NCBI RefSeq assembly: GCF_000003815.2
Contig: NC_049992.1
Location: 1,048,669 to 1,112,668, forward strand
Source of the DNA: Branchiostoma floridae
Lineage: Eukaryota > Chordata > Leptocardii > Amphioxiformes > Branchiostomatidae
Length of the DNA stretch: 64,000 bases
Reading direction: 5' to 3'
Each line of letters starts with the position of its first letter. Within the stretch, counting starts at the first letter, position 1. The position numbers were made by a program, and so were the translations under genes. This document shows positions 41,401 to 46,210 of this stretch, one piece after another. The notes under the pieces are model-generated. The model was not told the origin of the DNA. It ran no database searches and saw nothing but the letters and a program-made list of their open reading frames with translations.

Positions 41401-44400
41401 ATGTCAATGTTGCCGACTTTAAACTTCGTATGGACGGTTCCACAAAGTAATATAGTTTTTGTGCAGCATCTTTACGTGTGATATAAGACCCCTGCAATAC
41501 AGAATTCCAAGAATCCTACTCCAATAACATTACATAGATACAAGTCGTACAGAAACAATTTTAATAGTTTGTTACTGCGAGCCGCTTCTACTAACATACG
41601 TAGAACCTTGCAACTAATTAAAAATGAAATTCTTAACAGAAAAAAAGCAACCGATGTTCTTCCAAGTAAACTTATAGACGGGGAATCGGGTATCTGATCC
41701 AAAAGCTATAGTTGGCAAATTCAATGATTTTTTTGTAAATATTTGCCCCTCTCTGGCAAAAGAGATGGATGAAACAGATCGTTTTCCCACTTCATAACTT
41801 CAAAATTCTTACCCATCTAGAAGCTCTTTCGACGAACCTACGACAATAGAAATTACCGACAATAGGAATTACCTTCGCCAGATTGGCAAGGTTATGTTTT
41901 GAGTAGAGACATGATGTAGTGTCTCTATATGTAGGTCAACAGCATATAAGTAGAGTATCTGTGGATGGACATTCATGATATTCAGTATTTAAGTAGCGGT
42001 TGCTGAAACGAAGGTCCTGTTCGAAAACGGTTCAACTGGCGTTTTCTTCCGGCACTGCAGCGAGGCGAGTGTGTTTGTGTGTGTATGCGTACAAGACTCA
42101 AGACGTTGTGGATCGTCTTGAATGATTTTTGGTAGTTATGTGGAGGTTGGGAAAATGAAGGTCAAGTTCGATAATGGGCTAGTTACGGTATTGCAGCGGA
42201 GGTTCAAAAATCACGATTTTTGGGTAGTGGACACGTCTTTGGGCTTGGGGAAGTTGTGCAAGTTTGGGCCCCCTGGCGGCTTGTTCTAAACTGCAGTGGG
42301 TGATTATGTTTTTATGCTCTTAAATCAAGCAGATGTTGGTGGATTTGCATTTCTTTAGTATGTATATATCCTAGGTGATAATTAAAATCTTTAAATGTAT
42401 GGTATAAAAATCTGGGCTTGTTTGTTTGTGGACTATCTTCTTATGGTAGCAGAACGCAGTATTTATCCGAGCCCCCATCGTGCTGGCTCTGTAACCTATA
42501 AATAAGCTTTACCCACTTTGACGCTGGAAGTAATTTGGAATAGATATAAATGGGAATTTTCAACCGCTGTATACACACTTTCATGCAGCCCTTTAATGCT
42601 GGTAGATACTTTAGTAATACATTAATGACACCTTAAAGTCTTTGATCAAGACACTGTCCATTATTAAACCTTGATTATTTAGCGAAGTTATGAACTTTTC
42701 AAAAAAACGAACCCCCTCGTCCAGGCGAACTGAGCGCCCTGCTCTTAATACAAATTTTCCCCGAAGTTCTAGAGCCAGTAACACATATTTTAAGACACAT
42801 TGAGTAATGGAATTCGTGTCAGCAGACAACAAGAGATGTAAAGACCGCTATACACAGATGGGGATCCATGTGCTTTCACCAATTATCGTCCAATATCAAT
42901 ATTGCTGGCCTTCTGAAAAATCTTGGAAAAAGTAATTTATAAACGGATCGTGAATCATTTAGAAGTAAAGAATACTAGTATATATATTAGATTAACATCA
43001 ATATGGGCTTCGGAGAAAATACTCGACATACATACCGCTTTTACAACTTATTGACAAAATCACTACAGCCTTAGAAAATAACGAATACACAATAGAGATA
43101 TTTCTAGATCTTTCCAAGCTTTCGACACCGTAGACCACAACATACTTTTTAACACACTATTCAAATATGGCTTTACAGACTCCGATCCACTTTGGCTGGA
43201 AGACTACTTGAGTAATCGAAAACAGTTCGTAACTAATAAAGATGATATTTTTTTCCAAAAATATTAATGACTGTGCTTAGTTTCGGTTGTGTAATGACTA
43301 CTACTATTATTATAATCATTAATTATTATCATTTCTATTATCGTTATTGCTTAGATTCTTTATATTTAGTTTATAGGGAGACCCCCTGCATATATATATA
43401 TGATTAAAAATGTATGTGCATTAAACAATGTATGTGCAATAAACAAACAAAAAATATTACACAGAAATAAGGGTAAATGTATCATTATTCAATTTTGTAG
43501 AATTTTCCAACAACTTTAGAGCAATATAAACGTTTGATAACAGTCAGCATCATTTAGTAATATGGTCTACATGATGTATATATCTATGGAAAGTGTCATT
43601 CATATAATTCACCAGTGGTTTCCTTACCCTCAAAGTAGATCTTGAAAATGTCGTCAGCGTTAGGGTAAAATGTACTAAGGACGAGGTGGACAATGTTGGA
43701 AGCAGCACTGAGTTCCGCCGGAAAGTTCGGTCCTGTTAAAAATTTGCGAATGCGGAATTAGCATGTTTTGTTAAGGTAGTTAGAAAATATACACGAACTG
43801 TTAGGCTTAGTTATTGAAGAGAGCTTTTTGTGACTTATAGGTTGGCGGTCCTTTCTTATTTAATACAATTTCAAACTGTAAATGTTTAATACTGTCTTTC
43901 AGATCAGCAACAGATTATCACACAAAACTCGCCCGTTAATTCATTGAATCGGGACAGGGGCCGATACCGACTTCTGACAACCTTTGACCCGTTGCTGACG
44001 TCAAAATTCAGAAAGGTGTCTAAGCAGTGCTGAAGAAATCCAGATGACTTGTTGGTGAGTTCACTAAAATTCTGTTTTTTCGAAAAAAAGATACCAAATG
44101 AATTGGATTTGGACATCCCTTGACTTCATAATTGGAATGCCATGCAATAGTACTGAAAGACAACAATAAATACAAGTTTTTTATCTATGAAATTCGTTGA
44201 GCGATCTGGTCACCATCCTAGTGGACTGTCGGTGTTAACAAACAAAACATAACTTGCAAGGTAAAATTGAGACAAACCTACCAGTGTACATTCCCAACAA
44301 GATAGGGATGCCGAGCTCTTCATCATAGACGTCTAACCAGTTACGATTATTGTCTAAAGAAAACGTCTCTGGTGTCATCTTCACCCCCTCGCCTACGTTG

Positions 44401-46210
44401 ACCTCTATGGTCCACACACGTTGCATGTTGGCGTACTGTCCAGTATATATAGGCGAGTAAACGTAGCCAGATCTCCCGGTGATATTAGCAGTAATATAAC
44501 CTAAATATTGTGGGAAAGTTTCAATATGTTATGTAATTGTTTTCCTTGAAACTCTGACACTACATTTCACGCCGATCATTTAGTAAGTCACTAACCCAAA
44601 ATACAGCTCTTGCTCAAGACACAGACTTGGTCAGTAGCACCGAATGCACTGCCACATTTAAACCAGATGGATAGAAAAGAGGGTAACTCAATCAGTATTG
44701 GATTTGTACAACATTTCAGTGGCTGTAAAGAAATCCACCAGTAGCTTGAAACATCATGCATCTGTGTCTGTGTAATACATCCAGAATATATATCTTTATC
44801 ACTTTTTATTACCCTGAAAGCCGATATCGAAACCTTCATCAGTGTAAGACTCGTCCGTACGAAGGACCAAGTGCGCCATGTTGGATGTAGCAAGGAGTGT
44901 CCATTGGATATCTGTTCCTGTTGAAAATTTTGAGAATATGGAATTAGCATGCTCATTTTCAACCTGGTTAGAAAATATCAATTCAGACTATTGACAAAGG
45001 TTTAAAGACCGTAAACCGCCATTAAATATTTTAGTATACTACCCCTGATGCGGTGTGTAGGGCTCCGTGTACACTGAGTATAGTCTCGGCACTAAATCCT
45101 ACTCTCCAAGCAGAGGTTAGGCTCCGGCTGTTTTTTAACGTTATTTTTAGTCGTTTTTATCGGGCTTTCTATTGTCTATTTTGTATTTTATCTTGCTGTG
45201 TCCGGCCTAACCTCTGCAGGCAGTCGCAATTTTCAAAGCGCCATAAACCTAATCACTTCAGCAGATTATAGCCGTTTACCACGGACGTGCGAAGTGCGCG
45301 CTGCCTTTCAAAGGGTTTCCGTCCCCCCGCTGTGCCAGTGTTTCCGGTCGTGGTCTCGAAGCCTCTGTCAGAATTCCATTACAAATTTCGTTGCTGTGAA
45401 GCTTGTGCCACATACTGTATAATCTATTTAATCTCACGCACGGTTAGAAATTATAGCGTTTTGGGGGAAAATGGAGTAGCTCACGGAACCGATGTGAAAT
45501 AGGCGCTAATTCTCAGTCGTATGTGTTAAAAATTGAAAGAAAATTATCAGTAGCAAGGGCCCTCACCTTCCCCTGAAAATAAGACTCGGCAGTTTACAGG
45601 CTTAAAGTCCGATTAATACATGAATAGAAATAACAGACACGCCGGCGTTGCATATGGTTCTGAATCTGAATAATAAACAAGCGTACCTAAGCGGTAACTT
45701 CAAAACACGCTTGACAAAGAATAAAACAAAGACAAGCCTACCGGTGTACGATCCTAACCAGGTGCGGTTGTGTTGCCCACCCATGTAGACGTCCAGCCAG
45801 TCATGACCTTCTTGTAAAGCAAACCACCTTGGTGTGAACCCCACCCATTCCCCGGCGTTGACTTCTATGGTCCATGTACAGTGCAGGTTGTTGCCGTAAT
45901 TTCGAGGAAAGTTGGGAGAAGTAACGAAGATGATGCTCGAAGAATTACCCTTAATATAAGCACCACAGCCACCTGAAAATTGTAGGGAAATTTTAAGATA
46001 TTTGTATGATTGCTCTCATACCAACTCTGAATCGAGTCTGAAGGCACTACAGATACCGCCCATTGTTTTAGCAAGTCGTCAAATCAAACATACTTCTTAC
46101 TCAAGAAAGACAAAGGTTGATAAAATCACTTTACCGTGCTCTTGAGCGATAGCTGTCAAGTGGTGTAGCATCCATGTTGTCACAAGAATGAGTTTCAGAC
46201 ACCAGACCAT
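141..46210 (-). CDS. Gene A: secreted/receptor-type CUB-CCP-CUB-tectonin-LDLa mosaic protein (23 exons delimited, 3' end outside window)
   Basis: A multi-exon gene read from high to low coordinates. An ATG at 46210 opens a signal peptide. Then come CUB1 (two exons), CUB2 (two), CCP/sushi (one), CUB3 (three), CUB4 (one), six tectonin-type repeats (five exons), at least seven LDLa or LDLa-like modules (one exon each) and a further exon at 141-260. All delimited exons have AG acceptors and GT donors. Almost all are phase 1-1, and the four phase-2 edges pair correctly (CUB3a/CUB3b and tectonin 2/tectonin 3), so about 3,781 nt (about 1,260 residues) read through without a stop. CUB and CCP modules bind proteins or sugars, tectonin propellers of the tachylectin-1 type bind microbial glycans, and LDLa modules bind calcium and ligands, so an extracellular recognition role is inferred. 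No transmembrane segment was seen, but the C terminus is missing. Joining the CUB/tectonin half to the LDLa half is inference from orientation, phase and the absence of any stop or new signal peptide between them. No orthologue is recognised. Confidence 0.72.
301..363. repeat. (AT)n microsatellite
   Basis: About 28 AT units followed by a short GT-rich tract, 40 bp upstream of exon 23 on the minus strand. Confidence 0.97.
599..727 (-). CDS. Gene A exon 22: LDLa module
   Basis: 129 bp, phase 1-1, acceptor TTCTTGCAG, donor GTTAGT. It encodes PCHQGTYGWKCPRENTC, then YVCDTILDCSNGEDEKHC, a complete six-cysteine LDLa. Confidence 0.83.
728..1366. other. Intron between exons 21 and 22
   Basis: No element was recognised. 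A small palindrome, GAGCTCAGCCGATATGTCGG then TGAGCTC, lies at 1035-1061. Confidence 0.5.
1367..1555 (-). CDS. Gene A exon 21: LDLa-like, cysteine-poor module
   Basis: 189 bp, phase 1-1. It starts GYCGEFG and ends with RICDGDLDYMGESGVHDETD followed by C. Only four cysteines are seen and the N-terminal part (DDVWVSWPWGS) is unlike ordinary LDLa. The C-terminal half keeps the C-D-G and D-E-x-x-C pattern. A diverged LDLa is the best description. Confidence 0.7.
1730..1861 (-). CDS. Gene A exon 20: LDLa module 5
   Basis: 132 bp, phase 1-1, acceptor CTGCAG, donor GTAACG. It encodes LCESIGYWPCRSALPPFPRC, then ERCDGWVDCSDHSDEIGC. All six cysteines and the acidic calcium site are present. Confidence 0.84.
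1862..2418. other. Intron, no feature
   Basis: Sequence between LDLa exon 20 and the LINE; nothing recognised. Confidence 0.5.
2419..2480. repeat. CTTT microsatellite at the LINE 3' end
   Basis: Imperfect (CTTT)n/(CTCTTT) tract. On the LINE strand it is a GAAA-rich tail. Confidence 0.9.
2522..6500 (-). pseudogene. LINE ORF2, endonuclease and reverse transcriptase, disrupted
   Basis: The N-terminal 551-codon frame (6500-4845) is an APE endonuclease: IIAISEHW, FMGDFNAD, STIDHIIVPG and MSDHKPV are visible. The reverse transcriptase follows at 4789-4145 (HRGITLLNV, FLDTKKAYDTVW, SRGVNQGGVLS, ALADD), continues at 3814-3440 after a nested insertion, and ends near 2833-2522 with CDRMTQDIVGHLVAEC. 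The main lesions are a 16-bp tandem duplication at 4862-4888 (endonuclease/RT boundary), a foreign LINE fragment right after the catalytic ADD, and later frameshifts. It cannot encode an active enzyme. Confidence 0.85.
3790..4143 (+). mobile_element. 5'-truncated LINE 3' end nested in the LINE RT
   Basis: A plus-strand segment encodes PFCPELIEDEYHFIVVCPKY, the C-x2-C...H...C motif common at LINE ORF2 C termini. It ends ATACTTTGTACC...TTGTGCAATAAAG. It lies exactly between the RT ALADD and CLLAS segments of the host LINE. A related 3' end is seen at 62570-62640. The left junction is approximate. Confidence 0.75.
6377..8274 (-). pseudogene. LINE ORF1, coiled-coil protein, disrupted
   Basis: The first open segment, 8274-7357 (305 codons), is rich in heptad-like E/K/L/Q sequence typical of trimeric ORF1 coiled coils. 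A second segment at 7177-6800 has basic stretches (KKRR, RRRIRRKRF), and a third at 6586-6377 includes FTRINVPLYQAH and FWPPGIACRKWL. Frameshifts and stops separate the three. ORF1 proteins normally bind RNA and chaperone target-primed reverse transcription. Confidence 0.7.
8319..8391. repeat. (CTTT)n microsatellite at the LINE 5' end
   Basis: Near-perfect CTTT repeat of about 17 units, directly before the LINE 5' region. Confidence 0.95.
8514..8657 (-). CDS. Gene A exon 19: LDLa module 4
   Basis: 144 bp, phase 1-1, donor GTAAGA. It encodes EFCSLHGLFGDTAFWKC, GCIKGEFLCNGVPECGDGSD and EENC, a complete LDLa with an extended first loop. The length matches exon 18, suggesting the two are a duplicated pair. 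Confidence 0.82.
8735..9510 (-). mobile_element. Penelope-like element fragment (GIY-YIG endonuclease) between inverted repeats
   Basis: The minus strand between about 9290 and 8870 reads SYIRKTERLLKTWFLEHRRR, then SPGHSLTLDKVRILDTEPD and FVARGIEEEAIYLRALRTSL followed by NRD, the C-terminal GIY-YIG region of Penelope-like elements. The YIG motif is YIR and the conserved Arg in the helix is replaced by Trp, so it looks inactive. The 5' part of the domain needs a frameshift. Inverted repeats of about 80 bp flank it (8745-8830 and 9420-9500, sharing TTCTGAATGGAAC and TTTCCAACACAAA). No reverse transcriptase is present. Confidence 0.75.
9633..9776 (-). CDS. Gene A exon 18: LDLa module 3
   Basis: 144 bp, phase 1-1, acceptor TTTGCAG, donor GTGGGA. 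It encodes SCIKYCERD, then CRDLNGCIKITNVCDGKSDC followed by LDGSDEVKC. The calcium-binding acidic cluster is complete. A large foldback element begins about 22 bases upstream of the acceptor, in the pyrimidine/branch-point interval. Confidence 0.82.
10862..11790 (+). repeat. Left inverted arm of the foldback element
   Basis: Pairs with 13390-14271 in reverse complement, from AAAGGCCGACATTTGCTTGA to GGTCGTTGAC. Similarity persists through the segment with GATAACACC...GGCT near 11640 and 13530. Confidence 0.75.
13390..14271 (-). repeat. Right inverted arm of the foldback element
   Basis: Reverse complement partner of the left arm, ending AAAATGTCGGCCTTT. Multiple small differences show the arms are not freshly made. 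Confidence 0.75.
14391..14645 (-). repeat. Second copy of the 35-bp minisatellite family
   Basis: Seven units of the same 35-bp repeat as at 18.2 kb, with the same phase and orientation. No LDLa exon was found at either edge. The array may be a remnant of a lost exon or a duplication of the 18.2-kb array. The overlapping open frames (14142-14729) are repeat translations. Confidence 0.85.
14651..15110. other. Intron, no feature
   Basis: No exon or repeat recognised. A minus-strand donor-like CCCG/GTGAGT at about 15089-15095 has no credible exon attached. Confidence 0.5.
15111..15700. repeat. Complex repeat based on GACGGATGC
   Basis: Two diverged copies of a block of about 175 bp begin near 15178 and 15525 (GCTGACGGAT, CATCCGTAACGCATT, GTGGATACAAACAC, GGATACTTACTT), with many short GACGGATGC/ACGGATCC motifs between. 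The flanking 15700-15890 and 15960-16020 contain further GGATGCA/CATTCGT motifs. Confidence 0.7.
15887..15967. repeat. Perfect 26-bp inverted repeat (hairpin)
   Basis: AAGATTACCAACAATGCACT followed by GCTCCA at 15887-15912 is the exact reverse complement of 15942-15967, with a 29-base loop that itself contains CCAGTGGA repeats. It could extrude as a cruciform. It is probably the core of a small inverted-repeat element. Confidence 0.85.
16070..17640. other. Intron sequence with no supported gene
   Basis: No repeat family or domain recognised. A donor-like site (GGCGAG/GTATGT near 16331) and an acceptor-like site (CTCTTTTTCAG near 16938) exist on the plus strand, but no coding potential joins them. 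Confidence 0.4.
17690..18095. repeat. 83-bp tandem repeat
   Basis: Five units carry GACTTCGCATCC at 17708, 17791, 17874, 17947 and 18030 (spacing 83, 83, 73, 83). The array lies within 120 bp of the 35-bp minisatellite. Confidence 0.85.
18213..18475 (-). repeat. 35-bp minisatellite spanning an LDLa exon donor
   Basis: About seven 35-bp units, GAACCATACCGGGACAGTCC then CGCCCGTGTAGAACT on the plus strand. On the minus strand each contains CCCG then GTATGG, matching the end of exon 17 and its donor. The array begins within the exon end. Confidence 0.88.
18460..18588 (-). CDS. Gene A exon 17: LDLa module 2
   Basis: 129 bp, phase 1-1, acceptor GGTTTCCAG. It encodes GCPEKHRRVCTGDAGC, then RVCDGEWNCMEDKEDERDC (six cysteines). 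The proposed donor GTATGG lies at the edge of a 35-bp array whose units repeat the same exon-end/donor sequence down to about 18213. Confidence 0.78.
18690..19165 (+). mobile_element. Likely LINE 3' end fragment
   Basis: A short plus-strand reading, PLREIYRRSLAYSDSLIWNR, resembles the C terminus of CR1/L2-type ORF2. It is followed by a noncoding tail ending TCTCGAATAAAGAATAG. Only this stretch supports the call. Confidence 0.45.
19500..20085 (-). repeat. Interspersed repeat with TGATTGAGAATCAC core
   Basis: 19560-19790 is the reverse complement of 23090-23355 (shared GGCCGACTGTACCATTATAC, TGATTGAGAATCAC). Two partial copies follow in opposite orientation at 19838-19990 and 20010-20080. Unknown family. 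Confidence 0.7.
20377..20455. repeat. (TA)n microsatellite
   Basis: About 39 TA units with one interruption (ACATAT). The overlapping IYIY open frame is a repeat translation. Confidence 0.97.
20701..21907. mobile_element. Palindromic (foldback) element with 6-bp target duplication
   Basis: The ends are CACCCCGACCAATCGAAT and its reverse complement. Arms of about 510 bp (20701-21211 and 21400-21907) surround a loop of roughly 190 bp. GACCAC occurs at 20695-20700 and again at 21908-21913, a target-site duplication. An empty version of the target (CATGACCACAGCCTG) is seen at 22488-22502 in another copy of the same host repeat. Both arms carry the same 78-codon frame (20892-21128 plus, 21480-21716 minus), which is probably fortuitous. 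No transposase was found. Confidence 0.85.
21914..23085 (+). repeat. Copies of the ATTATGCAAAT/GGCCCCCTAG interspersed family
   Basis: Several diverged segments share TTAATTATGCAAATT, CAAAAATCATGA, GCTGCAGTACC and GGGGTCC motifs with 30.0-31.1 and 47.7-48.8 kb. This repeat was the target of the palindromic element. It has no coding potential. Confidence 0.65.
23090..23360 (+). repeat. Interspersed repeat with TGATTGAGAATCAC core
   Basis: Inverted partner of 19560-19790; ends near GGCACAGGGAGCACTCC. Confidence 0.7.
23376..23706 (-). mobile_element. LINE endonuclease C-terminal segment, inverted relative to its RT
   Basis: The minus strand reads ASWMHPRSKHWNLINYAIGR, then RDRQDVRITKSM, ECWTDHRLIITKLNIR and, after one stop, PPRQLNASKLKDAETKQ. 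This is the end of an APE endonuclease (DHR-L) plus the linker of a LINE family with a C-terminal zinc finger. It abuts, head to head, the plus-strand RT of the same kind of element. Confidence 0.78.
23702..26165 (+). mobile_element. LINE reverse transcriptase to C-terminal zinc finger, broken and spanning a gap
   Basis: The reading begins RILLNRL and continues QCGFRKDRGTIDIIFAARQL, YVDLTKAFDSVCREGPWKIL, then NGAKQGCILAPTLFSIMF and FADVDDCALNA after frameshifts. The downstream segment LLYACETWTVYRRHAKRLNH and, beyond the 762-N gap, SWEHLASDRPQWRHAVHEG followed by CPHCNRQFGAKIGLCSHLRT complete the family pattern with a terminal C2H2 finger. At least three frameshifts and an insertion in the F-A-D-D box make it inactive. 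It lies in the intron between exons 16 and 17. Confidence 0.85.
24906..25667. other. Assembly gap (762 N)
   Basis: The run of N lies inside the LINE. Open frames crossing it are artefacts. Confidence 1.
26368..26493 (-). CDS. Gene A exon 16: LDLa module 1
   Basis: 126 bp, phase 1-1. It encodes RLCAKDEIICPHSGKC, then VCDGIVDCGDDDDADERNC, with the LDLa calcium-site pattern C-D-G-x3-D-C-x-D-x-(S)-D-E and seven cysteines (one extra). It is the first LDLa after the propeller. Confidence 0.82.
26797..27296 (+). mobile_element. 5'-truncated CR1-like LINE 3' end
   Basis: Encodes EQERAIQRVQQRALRMISRA then RRDVPDLPSLQSRREDAAVR, the ORF2 C terminus of CR1-like LINEs. A stop and a 3' UTR ending GTTGAATCAATAAAGGAAAT follow, with an A-rich tail. 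Lies between LDLa exon 16 and tectonin exon 15. Confidence 0.75.
27506..27817 (-). CDS. Gene A exon 15: tectonin repeats 5 and 6
   Basis: 312 bp, phase 1-1. It holds two blades: YDWESVGGCFASVSVGSAG with VWAVDDVGSVYHRSG, then EEWVHVPGINLRQVAVGDG with VWGVDSNNRVF. Together with exons 11-14 this makes six blades, the number in a closed tachylectin-1-type propeller. It ends with a two-cysteine tail and donor GTAACA. Confidence 0.85.
28238..28390 (-). CDS. Gene A exon 14: tectonin repeat 4
   Basis: 153 bp, phase 1-1, acceptor CCCCGCAG, donor GTAACA. It encodes VRWSTVGAANMKEISVSSVT, then QLWAVERSGKVWRA, a clear tectonin blade. Confidence 0.84.
28545..28765 (-). CDS. Gene A exon 13: diverged tectonin repeat 3
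   Basis: 221 bp, phase 2 in and phase 1 out. It encodes VRWQTVHIDIVNNLLFSF, then IDWIHSGKNSVWVIGSEY. The blade is longer and less regular than its neighbours. The exon ends with an in-frame heptapeptide repeat (QEQTVVM, QGQTIVM, KG) from a 21-bp tandem duplication lying directly against the donor. Confidence 0.72.
29064..29181 (-). CDS. Gene A exon 12: tectonin repeat 2
   Basis: 118 bp, phase 1 in and phase 2 out. It encodes GWEVVNGTERFLQISVGHAG followed by VWAVYNHSILMYRVG, a textbook tectonin blade. A phase-1 donor would run into TAG, so the phase-2 donor GTAGGT is favoured, and the next exon accepts it. Confidence 0.83.
29606..29905 (-). repeat. 34-bp minisatellite spanning the tectonin exon 1 donor
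   Basis: Nine copies repeat every 34 bp (29606, 29640, 29674, 29708, 29742, 29776, 29810, 29844, 29878). On the minus strand each reads CACGGGTATCACCAAAACAG then CTCCACAAG and GTAAGC or GTACGC, so nearly every unit holds a candidate splice donor. The unit is not a multiple of three. Frames open through the array (GITKTAPQGKH... style) are repeat translations, not extra coding. Confidence 0.9.
29872..30033 (-). CDS. Gene A exon 11: tectonin repeat 1
   Basis: 162 bp, phase 1-1. A short Pro/Thr linker leads into DWLLVSGRIRQISVNAATNQ followed by VWVLDDVGRPLRRTGIT, the W-x-x-V, ISV and VW-x-V-(N/D) blade pattern of tectonin/tachylectin-1 propellers. The donor is GTAAGC. The last 28 exon bases and first intron bases form the unit of a 34-bp array continuing to 29606, so the choice of donor among copies is uncertain. 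Confidence 0.78.
30050..31075 (-). repeat. ~1-kb interspersed repeat, minus orientation
   Basis: Reverse complement of the family member at 47694-48795: it begins CATACCTCCATGAAA and shares TTTGCATAATTA, AAATGTCAAGACCATA and GTTAGGGGGCTGCAAC. No coding potential. Confidence 0.75.
31134..31268. repeat. GATA-rich microsatellite
   Basis: Imperfect GATA/GATAGA tract 28 bp from the donor of CUB4 exon 10. Confidence 0.9.
31296..31670 (-). CDS. Gene A exon 10: CUB4, complete in one exon
   Basis: 375 bp, phase 1-1. It encodes a full CUB domain: FSSMNYPHYPYHNHVYQQW, then SITVDTHKAVKLTLVFIDTQ, a cysteine, DYVQVVD, SWCGTC and LYVFFITDFVIRRAGF. Its single-exon organisation differs from CUB1-3, so it may have a separate origin. 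Confidence 0.85.
31815..31843. repeat. Poly-C followed by (CA)n
   Basis: About 15 C residues then ACACACACAC, in the intron between exons 9 and 10. Confidence 0.9.
32011..32169 (-). CDS. Gene A exon 9: CUB3, C-terminal segment
   Basis: 159 bp, phase 1-1, acceptor GTTCCAG, donor GTACGT. It encodes YQTFCGRSPPPLYV, then LTIHFHSDG, RPAIGFNIHYY, the standard CUB ending with a cysteine and S-D. The 3.7-kb intron before it holds the three-level transposon nest. Confidence 0.84.
32626..34283. mobile_element. piggyBac-like non-autonomous element (TTAA flanks)
   Basis: The ends are CCCTCAAGC and the complement GTTTGAGGG, flanked on both sides by TTAA (32622-32625 and 34284-34287). TTAA duplication and CCC-starting termini are the signature of piggyBac elements. 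GGGGTCCAAACGGACCCC-type palindromes lie near both ends (32855 and 34250). No transposase was found. It is nested in a LINE and itself contains a CR1-like fragment. A related element lies at 36598-37958. Confidence 0.75.
33392..33900 (+). mobile_element. 5'-truncated CR1/L2-like LINE nested in the piggyBac-like element
   Basis: Encodes FDKHRTVLLNNISNLTDHLF ... LRGSPTFNAEINSKLMLFTQ then KFI, a typical ORF2 C terminus. It ends TGTTGAATAAATAAAA. It is flanked by a 13-bp target duplication, AAAATCCAAGATG, at 33379-33391 and 33901-33913. Confidence 0.85.
34546..35900. other. Intron, no feature
   Basis: No exon or element was delimited. ACTCTCCTCCGGAGTG near 35598 is complementary to ACTCCGGAGGAGAGTG near 32381, which may mark ends of an older inserted block. 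Confidence 0.4.
35901..36019 (-). CDS. Gene A exon 8: CUB3, middle segment
   Basis: 119 bp, phase 2 in and phase 1 out, donor GTAAGT. It encodes SWTIVADPGKVVVVEFPEFD, a cysteine, then HDFLQIQD, the canonical CUB W-x-I, F-D-I-E and D-x-L-x-I pattern. Confidence 0.84.
36322..36436 (-). CDS. Gene A exon 7: CUB3, first segment
   Basis: 115 bp, phase 1 in and phase 2 out. It encodes the start of a CUB domain (HACVATGG, then an acidic EEEGEIVPP stretch, then GRYQNNLNC). The donor splits the Arg codon before the W-x-I strand in the next exon. Confidence 0.8.
36598..37958. mobile_element. Second piggyBac-like element, abutting the CCP exon donor
   Basis: The ends are CCCTATTCAGAC and GTCTGAATAGGG. 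The left flank is TTAA, the right flank TAAT, read as TTAA with one base lost (a 3-bp TAA duplication is the alternative). Internal sequence resembles the element at 32626 (GCCAACTTTGATGTTGCATGACGCCTGAACGG versus CAACTTTTATGTCGCATAACTCATGAACGG, split here only for comparison). It ends 11 bases into the intron after CCP exon 6. Confidence 0.65.
37970..38167 (-). CDS. Gene A exon 6: CCP/sushi module
   Basis: 198 bp, phase 1-1. It reads as one complement control protein module: CPDPGTPDNG, then VGSIVSFGCNDGYVLLG, RLTCV, and a final SC. The four cysteines and the GY motif are the standard CCP pattern. The acceptor at 38168-38169 was chosen because it restores phase 1; a closer AG just before SDPC would give phase 2. 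A piggyBac-like element ends 11 bases beyond the donor. Confidence 0.85.
38290..39720 (+). repeat. Diverged copies of the ATTATGCAAAT/GGCCCCCTAG family
   Basis: Motifs TTTGGCATGTGGGTAGG, TTTTGGCCCCCTAGCGG, ACTTTAGGTATGCAGATAGC and an ending AGACACATGTAACTGACAG recur. Partial copies are also at 41100-41300, 50120-50470 and 62760-62980. Confidence 0.55.
39721..41470. other. Intron, no feature apart from a short repeat
   Basis: Nothing coding was recognised. 41100-41300 is a partial copy of the interspersed family seen at 39480-39720. Confidence 0.4.
41471..43260 (+). mobile_element. Degraded L2/CR1-type LINE interrupted by a repeat
   Basis: 41490-41830 reads, with frameshifts, YRNNFNSLLLRAAS, KKATDVLPSKLIDGESGI and FFCKYLPLS-like linker sequence. 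42850-43240 reads DPCAFTNYRPISILLAF, LQLIDKITTALENNEYTIEI and LDLSKAFDTVDHNIL, the RT core. The interval 41885-42420 is a copy of the interspersed family. Many stops; dead. Confidence 0.72.
43628..43732 (-). CDS. Gene A exon 5: CUB2, C-terminal half
   Basis: 105 bp, phase 1-1, acceptor TTAACAG, donor GTAAGG. It encodes the final CUB strands (SNIVHLVLSTFYPNADD, then FKIYFEG). It aligns with exon 3 in length and pattern. Confidence 0.8.
44282..44500 (-). CDS. Gene A exon 4: CUB2, N-terminal half
   Basis: 219 bp, phase 1-1, acceptor ATATTTAG, donor GTAGGT. The CUB core is clear (SPIYTGQYAN, VWTIEVN, NWLDVYDEE, LLGMYTG). No cysteine remains in this half, so the usual CUB disulphide is absent. 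Confidence 0.82.
44813..44917 (-). CDS. Gene A exon 3: CUB1, C-terminal half
   Basis: 105 bp, phase 1-1. It encodes the last CUB strands, including NMAHLVLRTDESYTDEGFDI, where the usual CUB pattern is a hydrophobic run, then a D/E-rich turn, then GF-x-I. It has the same length as exon 5, which suggests the two CUB exon pairs arose by duplication. Confidence 0.82.
45103..45226. repeat. Short inverted-repeat element
   Basis: GCAGAGGTTAGGCTCCGGC near the left end is complementary to GTCCGGCCTAACCTCTGC near the right end. A MITE-like hairpin in the intron between exons 2 and 3. Confidence 0.55.
45742..45972 (-). CDS. Gene A exon 2: CUB1, N-terminal half
   Basis: 231 bp, phase 1-1, acceptor TTTTCAG, donor GTAGGC. 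The translation shows CUB hallmarks: SPNFPRNYGNNLHC, then WTIEV, then DWLDVYMGG and LGSYTG. Two cysteines bracket the first strand. The domain is completed by the exon at 44813. Confidence 0.85.
46135..46210 (-). CDS. Gene A exon 1: signal peptide
   Basis: The ATG lies in a good Kozak context (CAGCCATGG). It opens a 25-residue leader with a hydrophobic core (LKLILVTTWML) ending near TAIAQEH, then a GTAAAG donor in phase 1. This is a typical secretory signal and the reason for placing the gene start here. No TATA box or CpG island was identified upstream. Confidence 0.8.

Noticed and set aside
45053-45502. Overlapping plus-strand frames in a gene A intron
   Set aside because: No domain, no splice context; partly over a short inverted-repeat element.
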